From: Stenotrophomonas hibiscicola ATCC 19867
GTDB lineage: Bacteria; Pseudomonadota; Gammaproteobacteria; Xanthomonadales; Xanthomonadaceae
Direction: 5' to 3'
NCBI RefSeq assembly: GCF_000382065.1
Contig: NZ_KB907500.1
Span: forward strand, 717,001 to 781,000
DNA: 64,000 nucleotides
The notes under the pieces are model-generated. The model was not told the origin of the DNA. It made no database searches and saw only the letters and a program-made list of their open reading frames with translations. Positions 17,781-25,501 of the stretch are shown piece by piece (the first letter of the stretch is position 1; every line of letters starts with the position of its first letter). The translations under genes and the position numbers were made by a program.

Positions 17781-17838
17781 GTAGAGCACTGCCGAGCATG
17801 GCTCGGCACTACCGTAGAGCCGAGCCATGCTCGGCTGC
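17781..17838. repeat. SMAG-type GTAG palindromes (two units)
   Basis: A first unit bounded by GTAG and CTAC (17781-17813) is followed at once by a GTAG unit built on GAGCCGAGC/GCTCGGCTGC. They occupy the gap between convergent priA and the GST gene. Confidence 0.85.
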
Positions 17839-17858
17839 GTTTCAGCACCGGGCAGTGC

Positions 17859-18479
17859 TTACGTCAGCGGCGACATCACGCCGCGCTGGTAGGCCGGCCG
17901 CTCTCGCAGGCGGGCGTACCACTCGGCCAGGTGCGGCAGTTCCGGCCGCTGGATCGGCAGCTCGTACCAGGCGTAGATCAGCGAGCCCAGCGGAATGTCA
18001 CCCATCGCGAACTTGTCGCCCGACAGCCACGGCTGTTTGGCCAGCGTGGCATCGGCCATCGCCAGGTAATCGCCGGCGCGCACGATCGCGGCATTGATCC
18101 GCGATTCGTCCCGGTCGGCCGGGGCGGTGCGCATGATGCCCCAGATCAGGTCGCTGTACAGCGGCGCCATCCGCGAGGTGCTCCAGTCCATCCACTTCTC
18201 GGCCTGGGCACGCTCCATCGGGTCTTCGGCGTACAGCGTGCCCAATGCGTAGCGTGCGCTCAGATAGCGCACGATGGCGTTCGATTCCCACAGCGGCAGG
18301 CCATGGTCTTCGATCACCGGCACCAGGCTATTGGGATTCATCGCCTGGTACTCCGGCGTCTGCGTGCCGCCGTGGCTGCCACCGACTTCGATGGATTCAT
18401 ACGGCAGGCCGATCTCCTCGGCGCACCACAGCACCTTGCGGACGTTACTGGAATTGCGGCGGCCCCAGATCTTCAACAT
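17859..18479 (-). CDS. Glutathione S-transferase family protein
   Basis: A 206-aa soluble GST. The N-terminal thioredoxin-fold half starts MLKIWGRRNSSNVRKVLWCAEEIGLPYE and has the cis-proline segment NPNSLVPVIEDHG and the glutathione-contacting WESNAIVRYL. The C-terminal helical half contains WLSGDKFAMGDIPLGS, the conserved GST C-domain capping motif. The SSNVRK region suggests a Ser-type (beta/theta-like) active site. It probably conjugates or reduces electrophiles with glutathione; substrate unknown. It converges with priA across a repeat pair. Confidence 0.92.
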   Translation of the reverse strand: MLKIWGRRNSSNVRKVLWCAEEIGLPYESIEVGGSHGGTQTPEYQAMNPNSLVPVIEDHGLPLWESNAIVRYLSARYALGTLYAEDPMERAQAEKWMDWSTSRMAPLYSDLIWGIMRTAPADRDESRINAAIVRAGDYLAMADATLAKQPWLSGDKFAMGDIPLGSLIYAWYELPIQRPELPHLAEWYARLRERPAYQRGVMSPLT

Positions 18480-18570
18480 GCGGGTTTTTCCTTGCTGGCA
18501 ATGCGAGCGGCAACGATACGCCTGATCGGGTGGGGTGTGTGCGTGCCGGATGCGGGATCTTGCATCCAGC

Positions 18571-18595
18571 GTTGCCGGCCAGCGGCCGGCACTAC
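18571..18595. repeat. SMAG-type palindrome overlapping a stop codon
   Basis: A GCCGGCCAGCGGCCGGC palindrome ends in CTAC at 18592-18595. On the minus strand this is GTAG, whose TAG is the stop codon of the NYN-LOTUS gene. Confidence 0.8.
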
Positions 18596-19371
18596 CGGTT
18601 CTTCTTCGGCAGCGCGCGCACGTAGGATGACTTGCCGTCCTTCTTCAGCTCGAACAGCCCGATCGCTGCCAGCAGATCACTGAGCTTGCCGTAACCGTAG
18701 TTGCGCGGATCGAACGACGCCTGGTTGCCGATCTGGCTGCCAACCGGCCCCAGATGCGACCAGCCGTCCTCGCCCTCGGCCGAGGACACCGCGCGGCGCA
18801 GCATCTTCACCAGCCGGGTATCGCTGCGCATTTCCGCACCGCTCTTGCGTGGCCGGGCATCGTCGTTGGCCACAGGCTCGTTCGATGCCTGTTCGCTGGA
18901 CGCCTGTTCGGTATCCGGCACGCTGGCATGGGTCTGGCCCAGTGCTTCCAGGTAGGTGAATTTCGAGCACGCGTTGACGAACGGCTCGGGCGTTTTCTTC
19001 TCGCCGAAGCCGTACACCTTCACGCCATCGGTCAGCAGGCGCATCACCATCGGAGTGAAATCGGCATCGCTGGAGACGATGGCGAAGCCATCCAGATTGC
19101 GTGCGTAGAGCAGGTCCATGGCATCGATCACCATCGCCATGTCCGAGGCATTCTTGCCCTTGCTGTAGGCAAACTGCTGGATCGGGCGGATCGCATATTC
19201 GTGCAGCACCGCTTCCCAGCCCTTCAACCGCGGGCTCTTCCAGTTGCCGTAGGCACGGCGCACGTTGGCCACGCCGTAGCGGGCGACTTCGGCCAGGACC
19301 TCGTCGATCTTCGAGGCCGGCGCATTGTCGGCGTCGATCAACAGGGCGATGCGCTTTTCCGGTTCGCTCAT
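18592..19371 (-). CDS. NYN-domain nuclease with C-terminal LOTUS/OST-HTH domain
   Basis: A 259-aa protein. The N-terminal NYN (PIN-like, LabA/DUF88) domain has the expected acidic residues in LLIDADNAPASKIDEV, KNASDMAMVIDAMDLL and IVSSDADFTP, suggesting a metal-dependent RNase. After a variable Ser/Glu linker (about 150-185) comes a LOTUS/OST-HTH domain (LVKMLRRAVSSAEGEDGWS, then YGYGKLSDLLAAIGLFEL), an RNA-binding winged helix. The start follows a GGAG motif; upstream in-frame codons have no signal. A role in RNA turnover is inferred. The stop codon is supplied by a GTAG repeat. Confidence 0.9.
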   Translation of the reverse strand: MSEPEKRIALLIDADNAPASKIDEVLAEVARYGVANVRRAYGNWKSPRLKGWEAVLHEYAIRPIQQFAYSKGKNASDMAMVIDAMDLLYARNLDGFAIVSSDADFTPMVMRLLTDGVKVYGFGEKKTPEPFVNACSKFTYLEALGQTHASVPDTEQASSEQASNEPVANDDARPRKSGAEMRSDTRLVKMLRRAVSSAEGEDGWSHLGPVGSQIGNQASFDPRNYGYGKLSDLLAAIGLFELKKDGKSSYVRALPKKNR

Positions 19372-19494
19372 GGGCTCCTCACGGGCGGTTGCCTGAACCC
19401 GAGTATCGCCGATCCGGGCAGGCGCTGACGTGACAGGTGGCCGCCGTGCGAAGATGCCAGGCGCTTCCCCCGATGCCCCCACTGGAGTGAGTCG

Positions 19495-20775
19495 ATGAGT
19501 CGCGAGCGCGTTCCCCACCTGGTCGTTGTCGGCGGCGGTTTTGCCGGTCTCTGGGCCACCCGTGCCCTGGCCCGCGAGCGCATACGCATCACCCTGGTCG
19601 ACCGCCGCAACCATCACCTGTTCCAGCCGCTGCTGTACCAGGTGGCCACCGCCGGCCTGTCCGCACCGGATATCGCCGCACCGCTGCGCCACATCCTCGG
19701 CCACCAGCGCAATGTGGAAGTCCGCCTCGGCGAAGTGGTGGCCATCGACAAGCAGGCGCGGCAGATCCGCGTGGCCGATGGCAGCACGCTGGACTACGAC
19801 AGCCTGCTGCTGGCCACCGGTGCCACCCACGCCTACTTCGGCAACGACCAATGGGCCGATGATGCGCCCGGCCTGAAGACGCTGGACGATGCCATCGCGC
19901 TGCGCCGCAAGCTGCTGCTGGCGTTCGAGCGTGCCGAGGCCGAACCGGACCCGGCAAAGAAGGCGGCGTGGCTGAGTTTCGCCGTCGTCGGTGGTGGTCC
20001 CACCGGCGTCGAACTGGCCGGCACGCTGGCCGAGATCGCGCGCCACACGCTGCGCAACGAGTTCCGCCACATTGATCCGGCCAGTGCGAAAGTGCGGCTG
20101 ATCGAGGCCGGGCCGCGCGTGCTGTCCTCGTTCCCGGAAGTGCTTTCGCTGAAGGCGCGCCGGCAGCTGGAAAAGCTGGGCGTGGAAGTGCTGACCGGCA
20201 CCCCGGTGAGCGACATCGACAGCCAGGGCTTCACGCTCGGTGACCAGTTCGTGCCGGCACGCACGGTGGTGTGGGCCGCCGGTGTGGCCGCTTCACCGCT
20301 GGCGCGCACGCTGGAGGTGCCGCTGGACCGCGCCGGGCGCGTGCAGGTGCAACCCGACCTCACCCTGTCTGGCCACCCGGAACTGTTCGTGGCTGGCGAT
20401 CTGGCCGCGCTGAACCAGGCCAATGGCAAGCCGGTGCCCGGCGTTGCCCCTGCCGCCAAGCAGATGGGCAAGTACGTGGCCGAGGTGATCCGCGCGCGCC
20501 TGCACGGCAAGCCCGAACCCGGCCCGTTCAAGTACGCGGACTACGGCAACCTAGCCACCATCGGCCGCATGGCCGCGATCGTGCACCTGGGCCGACTGCA
20601 GCTGTCGGGCGTGCTGGCGTGGTGGTTCTGGCTGGCCGCGCACGTGTTCTTCCTGATCGGCTTCCGCAACCGCATCGTGGTGCTGCTGAACTGGGCCGTG
20701 GCGTACTGGAGCTACCAGCGCAGCGCGCGCATCATCTTCGGTGATGACCGCGACGACCGGCGGCCGAAGCGGTAG
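19495..20775 (+). CDS. ndh: Type II NADH dehydrogenase (NDH-2)
   Basis: A 426-aa FAD enzyme that passes electrons from NADH to the quinone pool without pumping protons. The FAD-binding motif is VVVGGGFAGLWAT near the N-terminus, with HHLFQPLLYQVATAGL after it. A second dinucleotide motif, VVGGGPTGVELAGTLAEI, follows at about residue 160. AAGVAAS and LFVAGDLAAL are conserved. The C-terminus has a hydrophobic segment (LAWWFWLAAHVFFLIGF) that attaches NDH-2 to the inner membrane. It is divergent from the NYN gene. Its TAG stop is preceded by G, so it may derive from a repeat. Confidence 0.93.
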   Translation: MSRERVPHLVVVGGGFAGLWATRALARERIRITLVDRRNHHLFQPLLYQVATAGLSAPDIAAPLRHILGHQRNVEVRLGEVVAIDKQARQIRVADGSTLDYDSLLLATGATHAYFGNDQWADDAPGLKTLDDAIALRRKLLLAFERAEAEPDPAKKAAWLSFAVVGGGPTGVELAGTLAEIARHTLRNEFRHIDPASAKVRLIEAGPRVLSSFPEVLSLKARRQLEKLGVEVLTGTPVSDIDSQGFTLGDQFVPARTVVWAAGVAASPLARTLEVPLDRAGRVQVQPDLTLSGHPELFVAGDLAALNQANGKPVPGVAPAAKQMGKYVAEVIRARLHGKPEPGPFKYADYGNLATIGRMAAIVHLGRLQLSGVLAWWFWLAAHVFFLIGFRNRIVVLLNWAVAYWSYQRSARIIFGDDRDDRRPKR

Positions 20776-20788
20776 GGCTGCACGCAGC

Positions 20789-20827
20789 GGGGTCGGATCC
20801 CTTTCCGCAGGAAAGGACTCTGACCCC
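20789..20827. repeat. GGGGTC/GACCCC inverted repeat
   Basis: Outer GGGGTC and GACCCC boxes enclose an inner stem CCTTTCC/GGAAAGG. It is the second of three such elements in the window, between convergent ndh and a hypothetical gene. Confidence 0.8.
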
Positions 20828-20838
20828 GTCAACACCCT

Positions 20839-20860
20839 CCACGCATGGCGTCGGATCTAC
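20839..20860. repeat. Degenerate SMAG unit at a stop codon
   Basis: CCACGCATGGCGTCGGATCT is followed by AC, so the unit ends in CTAC at 20857-20860. It resembles the ATCCACGCCATGCGTGGAT unit with substitutions. The reverse-strand TAG is the stop of the hypothetical gene at 20857-21309. Confidence 0.65.
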
Positions 20861-21309
20861 CGGTTCATCGGGGCACCGGACACCCACCGTTTCGACCCGG
20901 TCCGGCAGAAGTCCTCCTTCCTCGCGGTGTCGGCAATCTGCGCGGTACTCCAATGCCGGGTGATCCAGATCGTCAATGCGGTACTACTGAGATGCCAGCG
21001 CAGCATGCCGCGCTGCGGTTGCCGCCACAGGTGGCGCCGGGCAATCCAGAAGGCCTCACGCTCAACTTCAGGCACCTTCTTCATCACGTCCTTGTCGAAG
21101 AACTGGGCGGTGAAGCGCCAGGGGTTCATCGCGTGGTATCCCGCCCGTGGCTCACTGCTGCACGCAGCCACACCACTGGGCACACGGTCGGCCGGCTTCG
21201 GCCGACCGCCTGCCAATGCCAGCCCGAGCAGGTACAGCAGGCCAGGCAACAGCGCGATGCCGGCGACCAGCACGACGACGGAGATCCATGCTTTGCCGGC
21301 GGCGCGCAT
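20857..21309 (-). CDS. Hypothetical protein with N-terminal membrane helix
   Basis: A 150-aa protein I do not recognise. Residues about 8-33 form one hydrophobic helix (ISVVVLVAGIALLPGLLYLLG), either a signal anchor or a membrane segment. The rest is rich in Trp and Arg: NPWRFTAQFFDKDVMKKV, then FWIARRHLWRQPQRGMLRWH. It could be a small membrane-anchored protein with a basic domain. It is convergent with ndh and ends in a GTAG repeat. Base composition is like its neighbours. No function is suggested. Confidence 0.65.
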   Translation of the reverse strand: MRAAGKAWISVVVLVAGIALLPGLLYLLGLALAGGRPKPADRVPSGVAACSSEPRAGYHAMNPWRFTAQFFDKDVMKKVPEVEREAFWIARRHLWRQPQRGMLRWHLSSTALTIWITRHWSTAQIADTARKEDFCRTGSKRWVSGAPMNR

Positions 21310-21437
21310 CGTTCACGGCGCCTTCGGTTTCGGGTACCACAGCGACGACAATGACCGACGGTCGTGCTGAAAAGCAAAGGTGGACATCCGGGTCTCCAGC
21401 GCTTGGCGCGGAGCGATCATCGCATGGCCCGGCAGCC

Positions 21438-21494
21438 CATCCACGCATGGCGTGAATCTACAGAACCCGGAGCCGAGCGTGGGCTCGGCTCTAC
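21438..21494. repeat. SMAG-type palindromes (two units)
   Basis: A CCACGCATGGCGTG unit ends in CTAC at 21458-21461. A GAGCCGAGCGTGGGCTCGGCTC unit then ends in CTAC at 21491-21494. On the minus strand the latter GTAG provides the stop of the GIY-YIG gene. Confidence 0.8.
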
Positions 21495-21766
21495 AGAAGC
21501 GCAGGATCCGGGGCCTGCAGCCAGGCCAGCTTGCGTTCGCGCGGCTGCTGCTTGAGCTGCCATTCGGCCCGTGACGCGGCGGCCCGGTCCGGGTACTGGC
21601 GCACGGCCAGCACGCGCAGCGGCGGGCGGGCCCGGGTGTAGCGCGCGCCCTTGCCGGCCTGGTGGGCGGCGAAACGCGCATCCACATCTGTGCTGATGCC
21701 CGCGTAGTAGCTCCCGTCGCGGCATTCGAGCAGATACAGGAACCAGGGGCGGAGGGACGGGGCCAT
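21491..21766 (-). CDS. GIY-YIG nuclease superfamily protein (YhbQ-like)
   Basis: A 91-aa protein consisting of one GIY-YIG fold. The N-terminus [17 protein letters not shown] gives the YLL...YAGIS form of the motif. The catalytic Arg region is [21 protein letters not shown], and Glu is in [17 protein letters not shown]. Stand-alone GIY-YIG proteins of this size (UPF0213/YhbQ) are common in bacteria and may act in DNA repair or processing; YhbQ has reported DNase activity in E. coli. The ATG at 21766 gives the expected family length; a longer upstream frame overlaps the glycine riboswitch and is not coding. Confidence 0.9.
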   Translation of the reverse strand: MAPSLRPWFLYLLECRDGSYYAGISTDVDARFAAHQAGKGARYTRARPPLRVLAVRQYPDRAAASRAEWQLKQQPRERKLAWLQAPDPALL

Positions 21767-21798
21767 GCCCGGATTATGCCGTGCTGCACTGCAGCGGA

Positions 21799-21804
21799 TA
21801 TACT
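21799..21804 (+). promoter_or_regulatory. Putative -10 element of the glycine riboswitch transcript
   Basis: TATACT lies about 8 bp before the first paired base of aptamer 1, in the right place for the -10 box of the riboswitch RNA. A convincing -35 box is not evident. Confidence 0.5.
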
Positions 21805-21811
21805 GGCGCCC

Positions 21812-22015
21812 GAATGCAGGAGAGAGGCGCCGCGCTGGCGCCCGCCGAAGGCGCAGGCTCCCATGATCGCTCAGGCCGGTGGGCTGGAATCCCACCAACC
21901 ATGCATTCGACTCGCCGAGCTGGAGAGAGGTCACCGGGCACGCCCGGGGCGATCCGCCGAAGGGGCACGCGGCCCATGCCGCTGAACTCTCAGGCAAAAG
22001 GACAGCGGGAGCGGC
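21812..22015 (+). promoter_or_regulatory. Tandem glycine riboswitch
   Basis: Two glycine aptamers lie in tandem. Aptamer 1 (21812-21908) is closed by a 7-bp P1 (GAATGCA/TGCATTC) and contains GGAGAGAGGCGCC and CGCCGAAGG. Aptamer 2 (about 21914-22015) contains GGAGAGAGG, CCGCCGAAGGGGC and the hallmark CTCAGGCAAAAGGACAG. They end about 80 bp before the TRIC-family gene. Glycine riboswitches often control glycine catabolism or UPF0126 genes. Here one would expect glycine to switch expression on, but direction of control cannot be read from sequence. Confidence 0.93.
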
Positions 22016-22097
22016 ACCGGTCATCGTCATCCCGTCATTGCGTAGGCAGTGGCGGTGGTCGCGCATGGTCGGCCCCACCGCGTCCGGAGCCTGTCCC

Positions 22098-22715
22098 ATG
22101 CTGCTGTCCATCATCTACCTTATCGCCATTTCCGCCGAAGCCATGACCGGCGCACTGTCCGCGGGCCGCCGCCGCATGGACCTGTTCGGTGTGGTCATGA
22201 TCGCCTGCGTCACCGCCCTCGGCGGCGGATCACTGCGCGACATCCTGCTCGGCCACTATCCGCTGGGCTGGGTGAAGCATCCCGAGTACCTGGGCTTCAC
22301 CGTATGCGCGGCGCTGATCGCCACCTGGGTGGCACGTTGGATGCACCACTTCCGCCGCACCTTCCTGGTACTCGACGGCCTGGGCCTGATCGCCTTCACC
22401 CTGATCGGCTGCTCGATCGCGCGCGAAGCCGGCCATGCGATGCCGATCGTGCTGATCGCCGGCATGCTGACCGGCGCGTTCGGCGGCGTGCTGCGCGACA
22501 TCCTCTGCAACGAGGTACCACTCATCTTCCAGAAGGAGCTGTACGCGATCATCGCGCTGCTGACCGGCGCGGCCTACCTGTTGCTGCTGCACTGGGGCGT
22601 GGCCGATGCCACCGCAATCCTGTGCTGCCTCGGCGGCGGCTTCGCGCTGCGCCTGCTGGCGATCCACTACCGCTGGGAAATGCCGAAGTTCGTGTACCAC
22701 GACGAAGTGCATTGA
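22098..22715 (+). CDS. TRIC / UPF0126 (YadS-like) membrane protein, putative glycine channel
   Basis: The 205-aa polytopic protein has seven or so helices arranged as two UPF0126 repeats. The conserved motif occurs twice: [13 protein letters not shown] (about residue 36) and [16 protein letters not shown] (about 125). The family includes prokaryotic TRIC channels and YadS-type proteins linked to glycine transport. Start ATG 22098 ([18 protein letters not shown]) is the family N-terminus, and upstream reading would run through the riboswitch. The tandem glycine riboswitch in its leader strongly supports a role in glycine uptake or release. Confidence 0.92.
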   Translation: MLLSIIYLIAISAEAMTGALSAGRRRMDLFGVVMIACVTALGGGSLRDILLGHYPLGWVKHPEYLGFTVCAALIATWVARWMHHFRRTFLVLDGLGLIAFTLIGCSIAREAGHAMPIVLIAGMLTGAFGGVLRDILCNEVPLIFQKELYAIIALLTGAAYLLLLHWGVADATAILCCLGGGFALRLLAIHYRWEMPKFVYHDEVH

Positions 22716-22800
22716 AGTTCGCGTTCTCCACGTCGCCCAGCGCTTGTTGCCGTGTTGCGTTGGGACGCTGTCTCCAGCGCCGCGGCGCCCATCTGGTCCC

Positions 22801-23112
22801 TCAGTGGCGGACCACGAATCCCCCCGAGCGCCCACTGGACGGCGCCCGCAGCTCTTCATCGAATGCATCCTTGATCGCGTTGATCGCCGCGCCGCGCTCC
22901 ATCCCGCCACTCACGACCAGAGCATCTGCGACATGCTGGGCGACGTCTGCCAGGATGCGTCCCCACGCATGCTCCTCTCGAATGCCAGGACGATCGCCAT
23001 ACAGGCCAACGTTCAGCGAAGCATGCAATCCCCGTTCGGCAATCCACACGCGGATCATCTCGATGGAATCCTCATCGCGCTGTGCGGCTTCTGGAATGAT
23101 CAGTTCTTTCAT
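22801..23112 (-). CDS. DUF5076-domain protein
   Basis: A 103-aa soluble protein starting MKELIIPEAAQRDEDSIEMIRVWIAERG, with HAWGRILADVAQHVADAL in the middle. This matches the DUF5076 pattern as I remember it (MKELIIP start, then a helical ADVA.HVA segment). I chose ATG 23112; a TTG codon five residues upstream is a weaker alternative. Function unknown. It stands alone between convergent and divergent neighbours. Confidence 0.8.
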   Translation of the reverse strand: MKELIIPEAAQRDEDSIEMIRVWIAERGLHASLNVGLYGDRPGIREEHAWGRILADVAQHVADALVVSGGMERGAAINAIKDAFDEELRAPSSGRSGGFVVRH

Positions 23113-23183
23113 GGCTGCGGCCACCAAACAGGAAGTGGCATTGTGACGTGACCTGGAGCGTACGTGGAGCGGATCTTCTACAA

Positions 23184-23212
23184 AGCCCCGCGCTTCGCGG
23201 GCTCGACGCTAC
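23184..23212. repeat. SMAG-like hairpin
   Basis: AGCCCCGCGCTTCGCGGGCT forms a stem and is followed by CGACGCTAC. The CTAC end is typical of SMAG units. It lies in the 271-bp gap between the DUF5076 gene and the DAHP synthase gene, which otherwise shows no supported gene. Confidence 0.6.
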
Positions 23213-23383
23213 ATGAAGGCCCCATCCATCGTTCTCACCACCCCGGCGATGTACCTGGCGCTGTCGCTCATGCGCAGCGCCAGGCGCATCGCCGGTGCAG
23301 ATGGGCCGGTCTCCAACTCCGACCGGCCCTGATCGCGGCCGCACCCCCGCAGGCGCTGGCCGCCATCCACACACGTGCCGCAC

Positions 23384-24457
23384 TCAAGCGGCTTCGGACA
23401 CCTTTACGTCGCGACGGGCACGCACGGCCGCGGCCAGTCGCTCCACCACCGTCACGGTGGTGTCCCAGTCGATGCAGCCATCGGTGATGCTCTGCCCGTA
23501 GACCAGCGGCTGGCCTTCCACCAGTTCCTGGCGGCCACCGACCAGATGGCTCTCGATCATCACGCCAACGATGCGCTGTTCGCCGTCTTCCAGCTGAACG
23601 GCGATGTCGTCGATCACCTTCGGCTGGTTCTCCGGATTCTTCAGGCTGTTGGCATGGCTGGCGTCGATCATCAGGCGCGCTGGCAGCTTGGCCTTGGCCA
23701 GCACCTGGCAGGCCTCGGCAACACTGCCTGCGTCGTAGTTCGGCTGCTTGCCGCCGCGCAGGATCACATGGCAGTCGGGGTTGCCGGTGGTCGACACGAT
23801 GGCGGTGCCGCCCTGCTTGGTGACCGACAGGAAGTGATGCGGATTGGACGCAGCACCCACCGCGTCAGCGGCGATCTTCACGTTGCCATCGGTGCCATTC
23901 TTGAAGCCGACCGGGCACGACAACCCCGAGGCCAGCTCGCGATGCACCTGGCTTTCAGTGGTGCGTGCGCCGATCGCGCCCCATGCCACCAGGTCGGCGA
24001 TGTACTGCGGCGAGATCACGTCAAGGAACTCGACACCGGCCGGCAGGCCCAGCTTGTTGATGTCGCGCAGCAGGCCGCGTGCGATGCGCAGGCCCTTGTC
24101 GATCCTGAAGCTGCCGTCCAGGTCCGGATCGTTGATCAGGCCCTTCCAGCCCACCGTGGTGCGCGGCTTCTCGAAGTACACGCGCATGACGATTTCCAGC
24201 TCGCCGGCCAGCGCATCGCGCAACGGCTTCAGGCGATGCGCGTACTCGATGGCGGCTTTCGGGTCGTGGATCGAGCACGGGCCAACCACCACCGCCAGAC
24301 GGTCGTCGCGGCCGTGCAGGATCTGGTGCAGGGCCGCGCGCGAGGCGCTGACGGTGTCGGAGGCTTCGTCATCGCAGGGCAGCATCGCCAGCAGCTGGGC
24401 AGGCGGTGTCAGCGGTTCGATGGTGCGGATACGCAGGTCGTCGGTGTGCGGGGGCAT
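23384..24457 (-). CDS. 3-deoxy-7-phosphoheptulonate (DAHP) synthase, class I
   Basis: This enzyme condenses phosphoenolpyruvate and erythrose 4-phosphate, the first step of the shikimate pathway. The 357-aa sequence is AroF/AroG/AroH-like: VVVGPCSIHDPKAAIEYA, RVYFEKPRTTVGWKGL, GARTTESQVHRELASGLS, then KNGTDGNVKIA and DASHANSLKN. I cannot assign which of the F/G/H feedback types it is. MPPHTDDLRIRTIEPL begins the family alignment, so ATG 24457 is preferred over an in-frame upstream ATG. A leader peptide and an attenuator precede it (24503-24634). Confidence 0.95.
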   Translation of the reverse strand: MPPHTDDLRIRTIEPLTPPAQLLAMLPCDDEASDTVSASRAALHQILHGRDDRLAVVVGPCSIHDPKAAIEYAHRLKPLRDALAGELEIVMRVYFEKPRTTVGWKGLINDPDLDGSFRIDKGLRIARGLLRDINKLGLPAGVEFLDVISPQYIADLVAWGAIGARTTESQVHRELASGLSCPVGFKNGTDGNVKIAADAVGAASNPHHFLSVTKQGGTAIVSTTGNPDCHVILRGGKQPNYDAGSVAEACQVLAKAKLPARLMIDASHANSLKNPENQPKVIDDIAVQLEDGEQRIVGVMIESHLVGGRQELVEGQPLVYGQSITDGCIDWDTTVTVVERLAAAVRARRDVKVSEAA

Positions 24458-24502
24458 TGCGGGAGATCTCCGGAACGTTGGGGGTCCCCAGCGTGGCGGC
24501 AT

Positions 24503-24532
24503 GAAAAAAGCCGCCAGGTTCGCTGGCGGCTT
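24503..24532 (-). terminator. Attenuator terminator of the DAHP synthase leader
   Basis: On the minus strand a GCCGCCAG...CTGGCGGC stem (24510-24517 with 24523-24530) is followed by six T residues (24509-24504). It lies between the leader peptide and the DAHP synthase gene. The 5' arm, CCGCCAG, can instead pair with CTGGCGG at 24586-24580 inside the leader-peptide codons, giving a competing antiterminator. Confidence 0.8.
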
Positions 24533-24556
24533 TCGGGAATGCGTCTGAAGCTTTCT

Positions 24557-24634
24557 TCAGGGTGAGCGCAGTCCTTCCTCCGCCAGTGGCTTCGGAAAGT
24601 AATACCAGTAAAAGCTGGTGGGGGCTGCGTTCAT
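24557..24634 (-). CDS. Aromatic amino acid leader peptide
   Basis: A 25-codon open frame encodes MNAAPTSFYWYYFPKPLAEE then GLRSP. The run Phe-Tyr-Trp-Tyr-Tyr-Phe covers all three aromatic end products of the pathway. Its stop lies 25 nt before the start of the attenuator stem. The leader start is only about 9 bp from a possible -10 box and shows no Shine-Dalgarno, so it may be translated from a nearly leaderless RNA. Ribosome stalling at the aromatic codons would free CTGGCGG to form the antiterminator. The control logic follows classical trp/phe attenuation; it is inferred here. Confidence 0.85.
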   Translation of the reverse strand: MNAAPTSFYWYYFPKPLAEEGLRSP

Positions 24635-24642
24635 GGGATCTA

Positions 24643-24670
24643 TTGATAGCACAGCTTTTGCGCAGTGCAA
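24643..24670 (-). promoter_or_regulatory. Putative promoter of the aromatic leader
   Basis: On the minus strand TTGCAC (24670-24665) and TATCAA (24648-24643) are 16 bp apart, each matching four of six consensus bases. Transcription would start at about 24636, almost at the leader ATG. Confidence 0.4.
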
Positions 24671-24752
24671 ACTGTTTCATCCGCAACTGGGGACGCGGTT
24701 CAGCGAGGTGCGCGCCGGCCCGGCCTACGCGGCGGCAACCACGCAACGTCGC

Positions 24753-25010
24753 TCATTTGCCATGCACTTCCACGTCCAGCAGCAGGCCTTCATGGATGTC
24801 GGCCCAGCGTTCCAGCACACGATCCAGTTCCTGCCGGGCCTCGTCCAGCTGCTCGGGGTTGAGCAGGGAACGCGCGGTGTAGAGGTCGGAAACCAACCGC
24901 CGCAGGGCCGATTCCCGGATGGCCACCGACGGCCCCTCCAGCCCCGGCAACTGCAACGCCGGGCTGTCGCCAAGAGGGCCGAACAGCGTGACCTGGAGCG
25001 TGCTCTGCAT
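24753..25010 (-). CDS. Hypothetical small protein
   Basis: An 85-aa protein starting MQSTLQVTLFGPLGDSPALQ after a GGAAG Shine-Dalgarno sequence; an in-frame ATG 12 codons upstream is less likely. The middle is helical and acidic (ARSLLNPEQLDEARQELDRV, then LERWADIHEGLLLDVEVHGK). There is no signal peptide or membrane segment. I do not recognise the family. It follows the DUF6616-like gene in the same direction after about 105 bp. Function unknown. Confidence 0.65.
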   Translation of the reverse strand: MQSTLQVTLFGPLGDSPALQLPGLEGPSVAIRESALRRLVSDLYTARSLLNPEQLDEARQELDRVLERWADIHEGLLLDVEVHGK

Positions 25011-25115
25011 GATCGACTTCCCTGCGGATGGACATGGGCAATGCACTGTTTACCGTGTATCGGTGACAGGCGCATGTGCCGCCCATGCCGGGGATCGCAG
25101 GCCGCCGCCGTACCA

Positions 25116-25454
25116 CTACAGCGCGGCCAGGTCGGCCAGATGCTGGCCCATGCTGTCCACCTCACCGATGGCATGGGTGGTGGTGAAGTAATCATGCCAG
25201 CCGGTGGCGGCGATCCCGGCCACCAGTGTGTCGGCCGCTTCGCGGCTGGCGCAGTGCCAGACCGCATAGAACTGCTCGCCGCTGCCACGCGGCACGGCCG
25301 TAGCGATGCGGCCCATGGCCACCGGCCTGATGCATTCCAGGTCGAAACGCTGCATGCCCTCACCGATGCGGGCGAAGAAGGCGGTGCGTTGTCCGGGCGA
25401 GAGCGCCGTCCACGCGGGGGTGGCGGTGTAGAGCTCGATGAAGGTGTGGGCCAT
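25116..25454 (-). CDS. DUF6616-like small protein
   Basis: A 112-aa soluble protein: MAHTFIELYTATPAWTAL at the start, then FFARIGEGMQRF and YAVWHCASREAADTLVAGI. The ATG follows GGAAG. The pattern resembles DUF6616 proteins, and the size suits a dimeric alpha/beta-barrel fold, but both points are from memory. It has no signal peptide. The upstream HEAT-repeat gene ends about 50 bp away. Function unknown. Confidence 0.7.
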   Translation of the reverse strand: MAHTFIELYTATPAWTALSPGQRTAFFARIGEGMQRFDLECIRPVAMGRIATAVPRGSGEQFYAVWHCASREAADTLVAGIAATGWHDYFTTTHAIGEVDSMGQHLADLAAL

Positions 25455-25501
25455 TGCGGATCTTCCTTGAGGTTCATGGGATTGCCGGCCAGCGGCCGCC
25501 A

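Noticed and set aside
23213..23326. A 37-codon frame (MKAPSIVLTTPAMYLAL...) between the DUF5076 and DAHP synthase genes
   Set aside because: No ribosome-binding site (a repeat lies immediately upstream), no family and no neighbour logic, so it was left out.
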